From NCBI GenBank assembly GCA_003533785.1, contig DQCR01000040.1, forward strand, positions 13,001-47,421: a stretch of 34,421 nt of DNA, given 5' to 3'. A model generated the notes under the pieces. The model searched no databases. It saw only the letters and a program-made list of their open reading frames with translations, and had not been told where the DNA came from. Origin of the DNA: Flavobacteriaceae bacterium. Its GTDB lineage: Bacteria > Bacteroidota > Bacteroidia > Flavobacteriales > Flavobacteriaceae. The translations under genes and the position numbers were made by a program. Shown in pieces: positions 25,240 to 34,300 of this stretch. The first letter of the stretch is position 1. Each line of letters starts with the position of its first letter.

Positions 25240-25655
25240 TCTAGGTATTCGTTTACAAAAGAGCGACAAAAATCACTTACTTCTTCACGGGTTTTTCGAA
25301 AGGCTTGTTCTATCTCTTCTTGGTTTCCTACTAGTTTGCTTGGATCAGAAAAATTTTGATGCAATCGCAGGGCCGTATTGGACGGGAATATTGGGCAGTT
25401 TTCAGCAGCATGATCACAAACAGTAATGATAAAATCAAATGAAATATCGAGGTATTCTTCCACTAAGTTTGAGGTGTGATGGCTAATGTCCAATCCCACT
25501 TCTTTTAAGGTAGCGATAGCTCTGGGATTTACGCCATGAGTTTCGATTCCAGCGGAATATATCTTGGCTTTATCATTGGCATAATATTTTAAAAAGCCGT
25601 GAGCCATTTGACTTCTACAGGAGTTCCCGGTGCATAGGACTAAAATAGTTTTCAT
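25236..25655 (-). CDS. Arsenate reductase, thioredoxin-coupled type (LMW phosphatase fold)
   Basis: A 139-residue protein of the low-molecular-weight tyrosine phosphatase superfamily. The P-loop is VLCTGNSCRSQMAHG (C8, C13, R14), and the redox pair C80 and C87 lies in TVCDHAAENCP. This C-C-C pattern marks the thioredoxin-coupled ArsC type that reduces arsenate to arsenite. No arsR, arsB or acr3 is nearby; instead it follows a 2-hydroxyacid dehydrogenase by 4 bases at the end of a housekeeping operon. A phosphatase-like or general thiol role is an alternative. Confidence 0.9.
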   Translation of the reverse strand: MKTILVLCTGNSCRSQMAHGFLKYYANDKAKIYSAGIETHGVNPRAIATLKEVGLDISHHTSNLVEEYLDISFDFIITVCDHAAENCPIFPSNTALRLHQNFSDPSKLVGNQEEIEQAFRKTREEVSDFCRSFVNEYLD

Positions 25656-25659
25656 TGGA

Positions 25660-26604
25660 TTAATCGGGATGAAATTGATTTTTTATTTTTTCTAAAATAG
25701 TAGTTGCAAGACGTTGATGACTTTCAACCGTCCATCCAGCCACGTGGGGACTTAAGAGCACATTTTTTTCGGTCCTCAAATATTCCAGTTCTGCTGGAGG
25801 CTTTTGTTGGTTAAAAATAGACTCAAAGGAACTGGATTCGTATTCCAGTACATCCAGGGCGGCACCTAGAATTTTTCCAGATTGCAAGCCAGCTACTAAT
25901 GCTTTGGTTTCAACAGCACTGCCTCTGGCTGTATTGAGCAGCCAAAAGGATTGCTTCATTGAGTTAATGAATTTTTGATCGATTAGGGGTTGTGTGCTGG
26001 GGTTTTGATCGGTGTGAATACTTATAATAGTGGCATCTTCTTGAATTTTAGATAGAGGAACTTGAGTAGCATTGTTGTCGCCTAGATTGGATTTTTGGTC
26101 GGTGCAATAAACACGTACACCCATCCCTTGTAATTTTTCAGCAAAGCTTTTCCCCATATGGCCATAACCGATAATCCCAACCGTTTGTCCTTTAAGTTCC
26201 CATCCACGATGCGCTTCTCGTAGCCAAACCCCAGACTGAATCGATTGGTGTCCAGACTGAAGTTTGTTAAATAAAGCCAGCAGCATCCCTAGGCAATGCT
26301 CTCCTACAGCATTTTGATTTCCTTCAGCGGCAGAAAATAGCTGGATTCCTTTTTGCTGCGCACAAGAGATATCTATGTTTTCCATTCCTGCCCCGACACG
26401 TCCAATAAAACGAAGCTGGCAGGCTTGATCCAAAAAAGTGCTATCAATGGGAAATCGAGAACGTATAATCAGCCCATCGTATTGATTGAGTTCTTTCCAA
26501 AGGTGATTTAATGGGGTTTTATAGGCTAGGGTATTTTTATATCCAAGCGCCTCCAACCCGTCAACAAGAGTGGGATGGTTTTCATCTACGTGGAGGACTC
26601 TCAT
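25660..26604 (-). CDS. D-isomer 2-hydroxyacid dehydrogenase (phosphoglycerate dehydrogenase-like)
   Basis: A 314-residue NAD-dependent 2-hydroxyacid dehydrogenase. The N-terminal half has RFIGRVGAGMENID, the Rossmann loop is GIIGYGHMGKSFAEKL (about residues 143-158), the catalytic Arg is in LLNTARGSAVET, the Glu lies near LDVLEYESSSFES, and the catalytic His is in SPHVAGWT. It lacks the ACT domain of long SerA proteins. The substrate could be 3-phosphoglycerate, glycerate or another 2-hydroxyacid; short SerA-like enzymes of this kind are common in flavobacteria. It sits 3 bases behind mgtE. Confidence 0.9.
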   Translation of the reverse strand: MRVLHVDENHPTLVDGLEALGYKNTLAYKTPLNHLWKELNQYDGLIIRSRFPIDSTFLDQACQLRFIGRVGAGMENIDISCAQQKGIQLFSAAEGNQNAVGEHCLGMLLALFNKLQSGHQSIQSGVWLREAHRGWELKGQTVGIIGYGHMGKSFAEKLQGMGVRVYCTDQKSNLGDNNATQVPLSKIQEDATIISIHTDQNPSTQPLIDQKFINSMKQSFWLLNTARGSAVETKALVAGLQSGKILGAALDVLEYESSSFESIFNQQKPPAELEYLRTEKNVLLSPHVAGWTVESHQRLATTILEKIKNQFHPD

Positions 26605-26607
26605 GAT

Positions 26608-27966
26608 TTAGAAGTGAAGAATTATTTTGGCAATGTAGAAAAAGAGATAAATGCCAAAAATATCATTACAAGTAGTGATAAAAGGGCCAGTTGCAATGGC
26701 AGGATCAATTCCGTTTTTATCTAGAATGATAGGCACAAACGTACCGACCAAAGCAGCCACAATAATGACACTCATCATGGCTCCTGCGATGGTTAGACTT
26801 AAAATTAATTCTTGATTGATCAGAATTCCAAAGAGAATCAAGAGTGCTGAAAGAGCCAGACCATTGATGAGGCTGAGCCCAACTTCCTTGACCAATCGAG
26901 TAATCAACGATCCTTTCACAACATCGTTGGCCAAGCCCTGAACAATAATAGCAGAGGATTGCACTCCAACATTTCCAGCCATTGCGGCAATAAGGGGGGT
27001 ATAGAAAAAGAGATTTCTCAGTTGAGGTTGGGTCATAATTTGCTCAAAATTTTGAAGAATAAATACACTTCCCAGCCCACCAATCAACCCTAAAAATAAC
27101 CAAGGAAGTCGCGCTTTACTCAAATCCCAAATGGTATCGTCTGCCTCGACATCTGAAGAGACTCCGGCCGCTAATAGATAATCTTCTTCAGCTTCATCCT
27201 TAATGAAATCTACAATATCGTCTATAGTTATCCTTCCCAACAATTCTTTTTTGTCGTTCACTACCGGGATGGCCTCTAGATCGTATTTAGTCATGATTCT
27301 AGCCACTTCTTCACCCTCTTGATTCGTGGTGACAAAATCAACATTGGGGATGGATATGTCTTTTACAATGGCCCGTGAGTTGGCTGTAATTAAATCTTTT
27401 AAGGATAACCTTCCCTTGAGCCGATTCTTGCTATCAACCACATAAATGGAGTGTACACGAGTTACATTTTCAGCTTGTGCACGCATGGTATTTACGCACT
27501 TTAGTACACTGAGATCTTCTTGTACTTTGACCAATTCTTTTGCCATCAAACCGCCAGCGGTATTTTCCTCATAGTTAAGCAGTTCTCTAAGATCACCTGC
27601 CAATGTTTCATCATTGATCTGATCAAATACTTTTTCTTGTCTGGCTTCGGGTAGTTCTGATAGCAAATCAGCAGCGTCATCGGTATCGAGTTCTTCGATT
27701 TCACCGACGATTTCTTTGACAGATAATTGTTTTAAGATTCCTTCTCGTATGTCTTCATCCAATTCGGCCAGAGCGTCGGCTGTTTTGGCACTATTGAGCA
27801 GCTTGATAATATAGACAGCTTCGTCTATGGAGAGTTCTTGTATAATTTCTGCAATGTCCGCATAATGGAGTTGATTCAACTTTTTTTGAAGCTGACTATT
27901 TTGTAAGCCCCCAATTAAGCTTCGAATTGCTTGAATTGCTGTTTTATCTACTTGAAAATTGGCCAT
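26608..27966 (-). CDS. mgtE: Magnesium transporter MgtE
   Basis: A 452-residue MgtE channel-type magnesium transporter. The soluble N domain (about residues 1-130) is made of helical repeats such as [30 protein letters not shown] pair follows (about 135-255), including [19 protein letters not shown] and [20 protein letters not shown]. Five membrane helices then run to the end, with [16 protein letters not shown], the conserved Mg-gating segment of the family. Many Asp/Glu in the cytosolic half fit the Mg-sensing gate. The start overlaps the rsmA 3' end by 23 bases. The family sometimes carries cobalt as well. Confidence 0.95.
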   Translation of the reverse strand: MANFQVDKTAIQAIRSLIGGLQNSQLQKKLNQLHYADIAEIIQELSIDEAVYIIKLLNSAKTADALAELDEDIREGILKQLSVKEIVGEIEELDTDDAADLLSELPEARQEKVFDQINDETLAGDLRELLNYEENTAGGLMAKELVKVQEDLSVLKCVNTMRAQAENVTRVHSIYVVDSKNRLKGRLSLKDLITANSRAIVKDISIPNVDFVTTNQEGEEVARIMTKYDLEAIPVVNDKKELLGRITIDDIVDFIKDEAEEDYLLAAGVSSDVEADDTIWDLSKARLPWLFLGLIGGLGSVFILQNFEQIMTQPQLRNLFFYTPLIAAMAGNVGVQSSAIIVQGLANDVVKGSLITRLVKEVGLSLINGLALSALLILFGILINQELILSLTIAGAMMSVIIVAALVGTFVPIILDKNGIDPAIATGPFITTCNDIFGIYLFFYIAKIILHF

Positions 27967-28732
27967 TTTCGATTTTTTGGGTTAGCGCTACAAAATCTGT
28001 ACTCGATAGTTTTTCTGGTCGCAGTGCAAAGATACTATCTTCTGTAAGATTTGAAGGTAAACCAAATGATTTAAGGCTGTTCCGGAGTGTTTTTCTACGT
28101 TGTTGGAAGCTGGTTTTTACGACTCGAAACAAGAGAGTTTCGTCGCAAGGGCAACTAAAATTCTCTTTCCGTTTGAAGCGAATAACCGCAGAGTCTACTT
28201 TTGGCGGTGGATGGAAAACACCTGGCTTAACAGTAAAACAATATTTTGTCTCATAATAGAGTTGACTCAATACAGAAAGGATTCCATATTTTTTACTTCC
28301 AGGGGGCTCACAGATTCTTTCCGCTACTTCTTTTTGAAACATGCCTGTAAAAAAAGGTATCTGATTTCGATGTTCCAGCACTCTAAAAACAATTTGAGAA
28401 GATATATTATAGGGGAAGTTCCCAATCACTGCAAATGGCCGTTCTTCAAAGACGGAAAGAAGATCGAGTTTGAGAAAGTCTTCATTGAGAATGTGTTCAT
28501 TTAAAGTTGGATAGTGCTCGCGGAGATAGGCTACTGACTCTGTATCCAATTCTACGACTTTTAATCGATTCGTTTTGGGAATCAAAAACTGAGTGAGAAT
28601 ACCTGTGCCTGGTCCAATTTCCAATACCTCTTCATAGTTTTCAAAGAGAAGGCTGTCTGCTATTTTTTTAGCGATGTCAGGTGCGGTAAGAAAATGCTGC
28701 CCAAGATGTTTTTTAGGAATAACTGATTTCAT
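27944..28732 (-). CDS. rsmA: 16S rRNA adenine dimethyltransferase RsmA (KsgA)
   Basis: RsmA dimethylates two adjacent adenines in helix 45 of 16S rRNA (A1518 and A1519 in E. coli) late in small-subunit assembly. The 262-residue protein begins KKHLGQHFL, has the SAM-binding loop [15 protein letters not shown], an ELD for the ribose hydroxyls, and the catalytic motif [10 protein letters not shown]. The C-terminal helical domain has [15 protein letters not shown] and [13 protein letters not shown]. The start is coupled to the DUF4286 gene by an ATGA overlap, and the C-terminal coding end overlaps mgtE by 23 bases. Confidence 0.97.
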   Translation of the reverse strand: MKSVIPKKHLGQHFLTAPDIAKKIADSLLFENYEEVLEIGPGTGILTQFLIPKTNRLKVVELDTESVAYLREHYPTLNEHILNEDFLKLDLLSVFEERPFAVIGNFPYNISSQIVFRVLEHRNQIPFFTGMFQKEVAERICEPPGSKKYGILSVLSQLYYETKYCFTVKPGVFHPPPKVDSAVIRFKRKENFSCPCDETLLFRVVKTSFQQRRKTLRNSLKSFGLPSNLTEDSIFALRPEKLSSTDFVALTQKIENGQFSSR

Positions 28733-29043
28733 TTTTGTTCAGTAATAATATTTAAAAAGGTCCTAAAGGTCAGTAATTGATTCCCAAAACGCTCTTGTAT
28801 TTTCTGGCGCAGTCGCTCGGCATCGTTTTTCAAATAGGCTGTCAATTGCGCCTGATTAGTCACTTTGTATTGAACCGCATAGCTTCCCGTAGCATTTTGA
28901 TGTTCGTCGTATATTTTGACCAGTTGTGCGGATTCAAATTTTTGAGTAGCTAATACTTCTGGTATGTGTTGATCTTGAATCCATTGCAACCATTCCTCCT
29001 CAATCTCAGGAGTCAAACTAACTGTGACATTGTAAAGAATCAT
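28729..29043 (-). CDS. DUF4286 family protein
   Basis: A 104-residue soluble protein that starts [21 protein letters not shown] and has a central [17 protein letters not shown] segment. The alternating pattern suggests a ferredoxin-like, antibody-monooxygenase-type alpha/beta fold. DUF4286 members are found in Bacteroidota beside serS and rsmA, and their function is not known. The gene is tightly packed: its first base is the last base of the serS stop, and its stop overlaps the rsmA start by four bases. I can only infer a link to translation or ribosome assembly from this. Confidence 0.85.
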   Translation of the reverse strand: MILYNVTVSLTPEIEEEWLQWIQDQHIPEVLATQKFESAQLVKIYDEHQNATGSYAVQYKVTNQAQLTAYLKNDAERLRQKIQERFGNQLLTFRTFLNIITEQK

Positions 29044-30317
29044 TAGGATTCAATATTCTCAAATCCGCAGTATGGCACTAATGCTTTTGGAATCCGAATC
29101 CCGTCTGGACCTTGACAGTTTTCCAATAAACCAGCAAGAACTCTAGGAAGCGCTAAAGAACTGCCGTTTAATGTATGGACGCTCTGTTTTGCTCCTTCTT
29201 TGTTTCGGTATCGTAACTGTAGTCGTTCTGCTTGAAAACTTTTAAAGTTGGAAACCGAACTGATTTCAAGCCATCGATCTTGAGCGGTTGAAAAAACTTC
29301 AAAATCATAGGTTAATGTCGCTGTAAAACCTAAGTCACCTCCACAGAGACGTAGAATCCGGTAGGGTAACTCCAGGGCTTCTAATAATTTTTTGATGTGT
29401 TCCACCATCTGATTCAGTGCTGTCATTGAATGTTCAGGGGTTTCAATTCGAACAATTTCGACTTTATCAAATTGATGTAGACGATTTAATCCCCTTACAT
29501 GGGCACCATAGCTACCAGCTTCTCTTCTGAAGCATGGCGTATAGCCCGTGAGTGATATGGGCAATTCGGATTCCTCAAGAAGGACATTTCGGTAGATATT
29601 GGTGAGGGGAACCTCAGCAGTAGGAATGAGATAGAGGTTATCATTCTGTATATGATACATTTGCCCTTCCTTGTCTGGGAGTTGGCCAGTGCCAAAACCA
29701 GATTCTTCATTTACGAGATGTGGCACTTGAATTTCTCGGTATCCAGCCTGGATGTTAAAATCGAGAAAAAAATTGATTAGAGCTCTTTGTAATCGAGCAC
29801 CTTTGCCTTTGTAGACAGGGAAGCCAGCTCCCGATATTTTGCTTCCCAATTCAAAATCAATGAGATCGTATTTTGCTGCCAATTCCCAATGTGGGAGTGC
29901 CTTTTCGTGAAGCTTTGGGACAGTTCCAGCCCGAAAGATTTCTTCATTATCTTCTTCGCTAGTTCCTGAAGGGACACTTTCATGGGGAATATTTGGGATT
30001 TTGGTTCGGATTTCTAAAAGGTCTTTCTCAATTTTTTGGAGTTGTTCTTGAAGGTTTTTGGTTTCTGATTTAAGAACAGTTGTTTTTTCTTTCAATAGAT
30101 TCGCCTCCTCAGTGTTGCCAGTTTTAAATAACCGTCCAATCTCTTTGGCTTTTTGATTGGCAGAAGCTAATGTTTGATCGAGGCTAGTTTGAGTTTTTCG
30201 ACGTTTTTGGTCCATGTCAATCAACGCGTCGATAAGTTCCGTTTCCTTAAAGCCTCTTTTGACTAGGCCTTGTAGGACAGCTTCTTTATTATCGCGAACA
30301 AAGGAAAGAGATAACAT
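29043..30317 (-). CDS. serS: Serine-tRNA ligase
   Basis: A 424-residue class II aminoacyl-tRNA synthetase. The N-terminal long antiparallel coiled coil (about residues 27-105) binds the long variable arm of tRNA-Ser. The catalytic core has the three class II motifs: RALINFFLDF/YREIQVPHLV (motif 1), TPCFRREAGSYGAHVRGLNRLHQF (motif 2), and a motif 3 region with TLNGSSLALPRVLAGLLEN. The start is ATG at 30317, with MLSLSFVRDNKEAV matching the family N-terminus. It lies between ribF (3 bases) and the DUF4286 gene. Confidence 0.97.
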   Translation of the reverse strand: MLSLSFVRDNKEAVLQGLVKRGFKETELIDALIDMDQKRRKTQTSLDQTLASANQKAKEIGRLFKTGNTEEANLLKEKTTVLKSETKNLQEQLQKIEKDLLEIRTKIPNIPHESVPSGTSEEDNEEIFRAGTVPKLHEKALPHWELAAKYDLIDFELGSKISGAGFPVYKGKGARLQRALINFFLDFNIQAGYREIQVPHLVNEESGFGTGQLPDKEGQMYHIQNDNLYLIPTAEVPLTNIYRNVLLEESELPISLTGYTPCFRREAGSYGAHVRGLNRLHQFDKVEIVRIETPEHSMTALNQMVEHIKKLLEALELPYRILRLCGGDLGFTATLTYDFEVFSTAQDRWLEISSVSNFKSFQAERLQLRYRNKEGAKQSVHTLNGSSLALPRVLAGLLENCQGPDGIRIPKALVPYCGFENIES

Positions 30318-30320
30318 AAA

Positions 30321-31280
30321 TTAATTTTTTGTAAAGGTAGCTGATCCGTTAAGAAATTCGGGTATGCACTTTTGACAATACAACTGATCTTTTTCTAGCT
30401 GTTGTTTTAATTCTTGAAGCGAGTCAAACTTCTTTTCATCTCTTATTTTAAGATGAATGTCCAAGGTCAGTATTTGGTGGTATAAATCTTGATTTAAATC
30501 AAAAAAATGTACCTCAATTCGGGGCGTAGTCCCAGAGAGGGTAGGTCGAATTCCAATATTCATCATTCCCCAAAAGAGCTGACCCTCTATGGGGCATGAA
30601 ACTAAGTACACACCTCTATCCGGCCACATTTTATAGGATTCCTCAATGTTAATATTAGCAGTGGGAAATTGAATCGTTTTACCAATTTTATCTCCCTGAA
30701 TGACGGTGCCGATCAATCGAAAGGGGCGGTTTAAGTATTGTGTTGCTTTGGGCAAATCGCCTTCTTGTATAGCTGTTCGAATTTTAGTAGAACTTACGGC
30801 TATGGAATTCACATCTTGGGCTGGAATCACAGTAACCTCAAACCCATACAACTCTCCAAATCCAATCAAATCTTCGATTGACGCCTCTCTGTTTTGGCCA
30901 AAACGGTGATCATAGCCGATAATCACATGTTTACAATTCAGTTGTTCCGCAAGAATATCTCTCGCAAAGGCAGTAGCTGAGGTGCGTGAAAATTCTTTTG
31001 AAAAAGGATGAATAACAAGATGATTAATTCCTAACAATTCAAGACCCTTTATTTTTTCATCTAAGGTGTCAATCATTTGGACGGATTGACCTTTTTGCAA
31101 TACCATTCTTGGATGGGGAAAGAATGTCAAGACAACGGACACTAAGTCACGTTTTTTTGATTGGGTAACAAGTTGGTTTAAAATTTTTTGGTGACCGATA
31201 TGTGCGCCGTCAAAAGTACCGATGGTCACAATTGTTTTTTGACTGCTTTTAAAATTTTTTAAATCACGAATGACCTTCAT
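30321..31280 (-). CDS. ribF: Bifunctional riboflavin kinase / FAD synthetase RibF
   Basis: RibF makes FMN from riboflavin and then FAD. The N-terminal nucleotidyltransferase domain has TIGTFDGAHIGHQKIL, HVIIGYDHRFGQNREAS and SSTKIRTAI. The C-terminal flavokinase domain starts at NRPFRLIGTVIQGDKIGKTI with FPTANI. I choose ATG 31280 (319 residues), since the frame upstream to 31310 adds ten residues that run into the -7 element. It is the first gene of the minus operon that includes serS, DUF4286, rsmA and mgtE. Confidence 0.95.
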   Translation of the reverse strand: MKVIRDLKNFKSSQKTIVTIGTFDGAHIGHQKILNQLVTQSKKRDLVSVVLTFFPHPRMVLQKGQSVQMIDTLDEKIKGLELLGINHLVIHPFSKEFSRTSATAFARDILAEQLNCKHVIIGYDHRFGQNREASIEDLIGFGELYGFEVTVIPAQDVNSIAVSSTKIRTAIQEGDLPKATQYLNRPFRLIGTVIQGDKIGKTIQFPTANINIEESYKMWPDRGVYLVSCPIEGQLFWGMMNIGIRPTLSGTTPRIEVHFFDLNQDLYHQILTLDIHLKIRDEKKFDSLQELKQQLEKDQLYCQKCIPEFLNGSATFTKN

Positions 31281-31307
31281 TGATTTTACATATCTTGACT
31301 CTTGGAA

Positions 31308-31339
31308 CAAAAGTACTTTTTTTGGTAAACCGTTGCCAA
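31308..31339 (-). promoter_or_regulatory. Promoter of the ribF operon (-33/-7)
   Basis: On the minus strand TTG (31339-31337), a 21-base spacer and TACTTTTG (31315-31308) form a good Bacteroidota-type promoter. Transcription would begin near 31302, giving a leader of about 20 bases to ATG 31280. It contains the palindrome AAAAGTACTTTT at 31309-31320. Confidence 0.6.
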
Positions 31340-31380
31340 TTTGCAGAAAGAATCATTTTTTGAGGGAGTACGATGACTAT

Positions 31381-34300
31381 TTGAAATTGAACCGTAATAT
31401 TTATATTTTTTTATTGATGCTCTGTATTGGACGTGTTACCTCACAGTCCTATTGGAGTCCCTCTCTGCAGCAAAACGCCAAACCAGAAGCAGTATTTTAC
31501 AATCTAAATAGAACATCTTTACAGCGCCAAGGCCAGTCATCATTTAGTACCCCAATGGATACTCAACTCAAGGAAGTAACATTACCAAATGAAATGGGTG
31601 AGCTCGAAGTTTTTGATTTGATACCTGCCCCAGTCATGGCTCCTGAAATGGCTCAAAAGCATCCTTTGATCCAAACCTACAAGGGAGTTAGTCAAGCACG
31701 ATCTGGAGTGAGTGCTAGAATAAGCGTGGTTCCCAAGGGGATCAGTGCCTGGATTCGAAATACAAAGGGCAACGATTTTTTTGTTCAACCTGAAAAAGAT
31801 GGACTACACTTCACGTATCAACGTCAAAAAAACGATAGAACAGAATCTTTTAATTGCAAAGTAGAATCAAGTGATTGGTTTCAAAAAAACACCCCTATTG
31901 CTAATCAAGCAAAGCGTGAATCCAGCATCTCAGGTACACTGAAAACTTTTCGAATAGCGATTGTAGGTACCGGTGAGTACACTGCCCATTGGGGGGACGA
32001 TGATAATACCAATGGCACCAATCAAGAAGATGCTTATGCCGCTGTTATTGCAACCCTCAATCGAGTCAATGAAGTTTTTGAGACCGACCTTGGCGTACAC
32101 TTGCAATTGGTGACAGGAAGTGACATGATGCAGCCCGATTCAGCAACGGATTCCTTTACAGGTAATTACAATCAAGAAATCCAGGCTTTTTTAACAGATC
32201 AAGTAGGCGAATCCAACTATGATGTTGGACATTTATTTGGCTACAGCCCAGATGCGGATGGCAATTCGGGTTGTATTGGATGCATTTGTGTAGACCATCA
32301 AAAAGGACAAGGATATACCCTCCATCCATTTGTGAGTTTGAATGGCCCCTATCAAAACGATTATTTCGATTTGGATTTTGTCGCCCACGAATTAGGGCAT
32401 CAATTTGGCGCCTACCATACTTTTTCTCATGTTGAAGAGCGATATGGATTCAATATGGAACCAGGGAGTGGCACAACCATTATGGGATATGCAGGGGTAA
32501 CAGGTGTGGATGATGTTCAGCCTCATGGGGATCCTTATTTCCATTACATCAGCATACAAAATATCCGGTCTGTGGTGGAAGCAACGTCTTGTGCTTCTGA
32601 GTTAATGCTCTCAAATACAACCCCTCAAATTAATCCAAACCCCAACTATACAATCCCAAAAGAGACAGCATACGCATTAGTAGCTTCAGCCACAGATGCA
32701 GAACAAGAAACGCTATATTATACTTGGGAACAACTAGATTCAGGTAACATTACAGCCGCTGTATTTGGGCCACAGAATGGGCAGGGTGCCCAAGCTCGTT
32801 CGCTGCCTCCTTCAATGAATCCTAAGAGGAACATACCCCGTTGGGATCGAATTCTTGTCGGACAGCTTACAGAAACAAATCCGTCCGCAGGGGGGTATTG
32901 GGAGACCGTATCTTCTGTGGGGCGAAGGCTGCGTTGGGGACTGACTGTTAGAGATCAATTCGCGAGTGCAAGGGGGCAGGAGGCAACCCTAGCTCAAGAC
33001 GAAATGGAGATCACCGTAACTGAGGCGGCTGGTCCTTTTCGGATCTTTTCCCAAGCGGACTTTACCCAATGGAGTTCTGGGCAAGCTGTGAAAATCATTT
33101 GGGACGTGGCTCAGACCCGTCAATCCCCAGTAAATACACAAACGGTTACGATTGATTTGTCTTTAGAAGGAGACGATGTATTTACTCACACGCTTTTGGA
33201 GCAAACACCAAATGATGGAGAAGAAATAATTATTGTACCTAGCGGAATTGATGCTTCGCAAGCTCGGATTCGTGTGGCTCCAGTAGACAATATTTATTTT
33301 GCAATCAATAGCAGCCCTATTGAAATTGTTTCCCAGCCCCACAGTCTAACTCTTTCAACGTATCAGGTTCAACTTTGCCAGCCCAATAGTATTGAAATTA
33401 ATTATACGTTGTCCTACCCCGATGGCGTCACACAATTGTCTTTGATCTCACTTCCTGCTGGAGTAACAGGAACTTTTTCAAACCCTACCATTTCCAGTAC
33501 AAGTGGGTCTGGTGTTTTGACACTTACTTCAGCCGATGTAGAATCCTTTGGCGAATACAATCCTGAAATACAGGCTCAATCTGGGGACATAATTTCTTTA
33601 TTTTCTTTTTATTTTGAAGTATTTACAGATGAATTACTCCCTCCAAGAGCAATTCAACCGCTTGATGAAGCGATGTCAATTTCACCAGGAACGGCCTTGA
33701 CATGGGAAGCCGATCAGTCCGCTAGTAGTTATTTAGTTGAATGGAGTACCGATTCTAGTTTTACTCAAGACGTTAATCAAATACAATCCAATGAACCCAG
33801 CATATCCAACTTAAATTTTTCAGCAGACACCACCTATTATTGGCGGATAAAATCCCAAAACGATTGTGGAGAAAGCGCATTTTCTCCAGTGTTATCGTTT
33901 ACTACAACGCCCATACAATGCCTAACATATTCTTCCGAAAACCTTCCAAAGCCCCTCCAAGACGCCTTGGGTTTTGTTAACGGAATTACTACTGCAGAGG
34001 TCTTTATCGGAAACACAAACACCATTAATGACCTGAATGTATGGGTAAATCTATCCCATACGTTTTTGAAAGATTTAACTCTTCAATTGATTGCACCTGA
34101 CGAAACGGTAGTGGATCTGGTTAGTGAAACGGGAGGGGAATTTAATAATTTCACCAATACCCTTTTTGATACGGAAGCTTCAGTTCCTATTTCTTCTGGG
34201 TCTCCTCCATTTTCAGGAACGTTTCGCCCCATTGGAGACTTATCAATTCTTAATGGGAGCTCAATTTCGGGCTTGTGGACTTTAAAAATAACAGACAATT

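Noticed and set aside
26608..28000. Magnesium riboswitch (M-box) ahead of mgtE
   Set aside because: mgtE starts inside the rsmA coding region, leaving no leader for a riboswitch.
28100..28504. 134-residue plus-strand open frame, with another at 27927-28256, opposite rsmA
   Set aside because: Both are antisense to the conserved RsmA coding sequence and have unusual composition without motifs.
31281..31380. FMN riboswitch ahead of ribF
   Set aside because: The leader from the predicted promoter is only about 20 bases long, and no conserved FMN-aptamer segments are seen.
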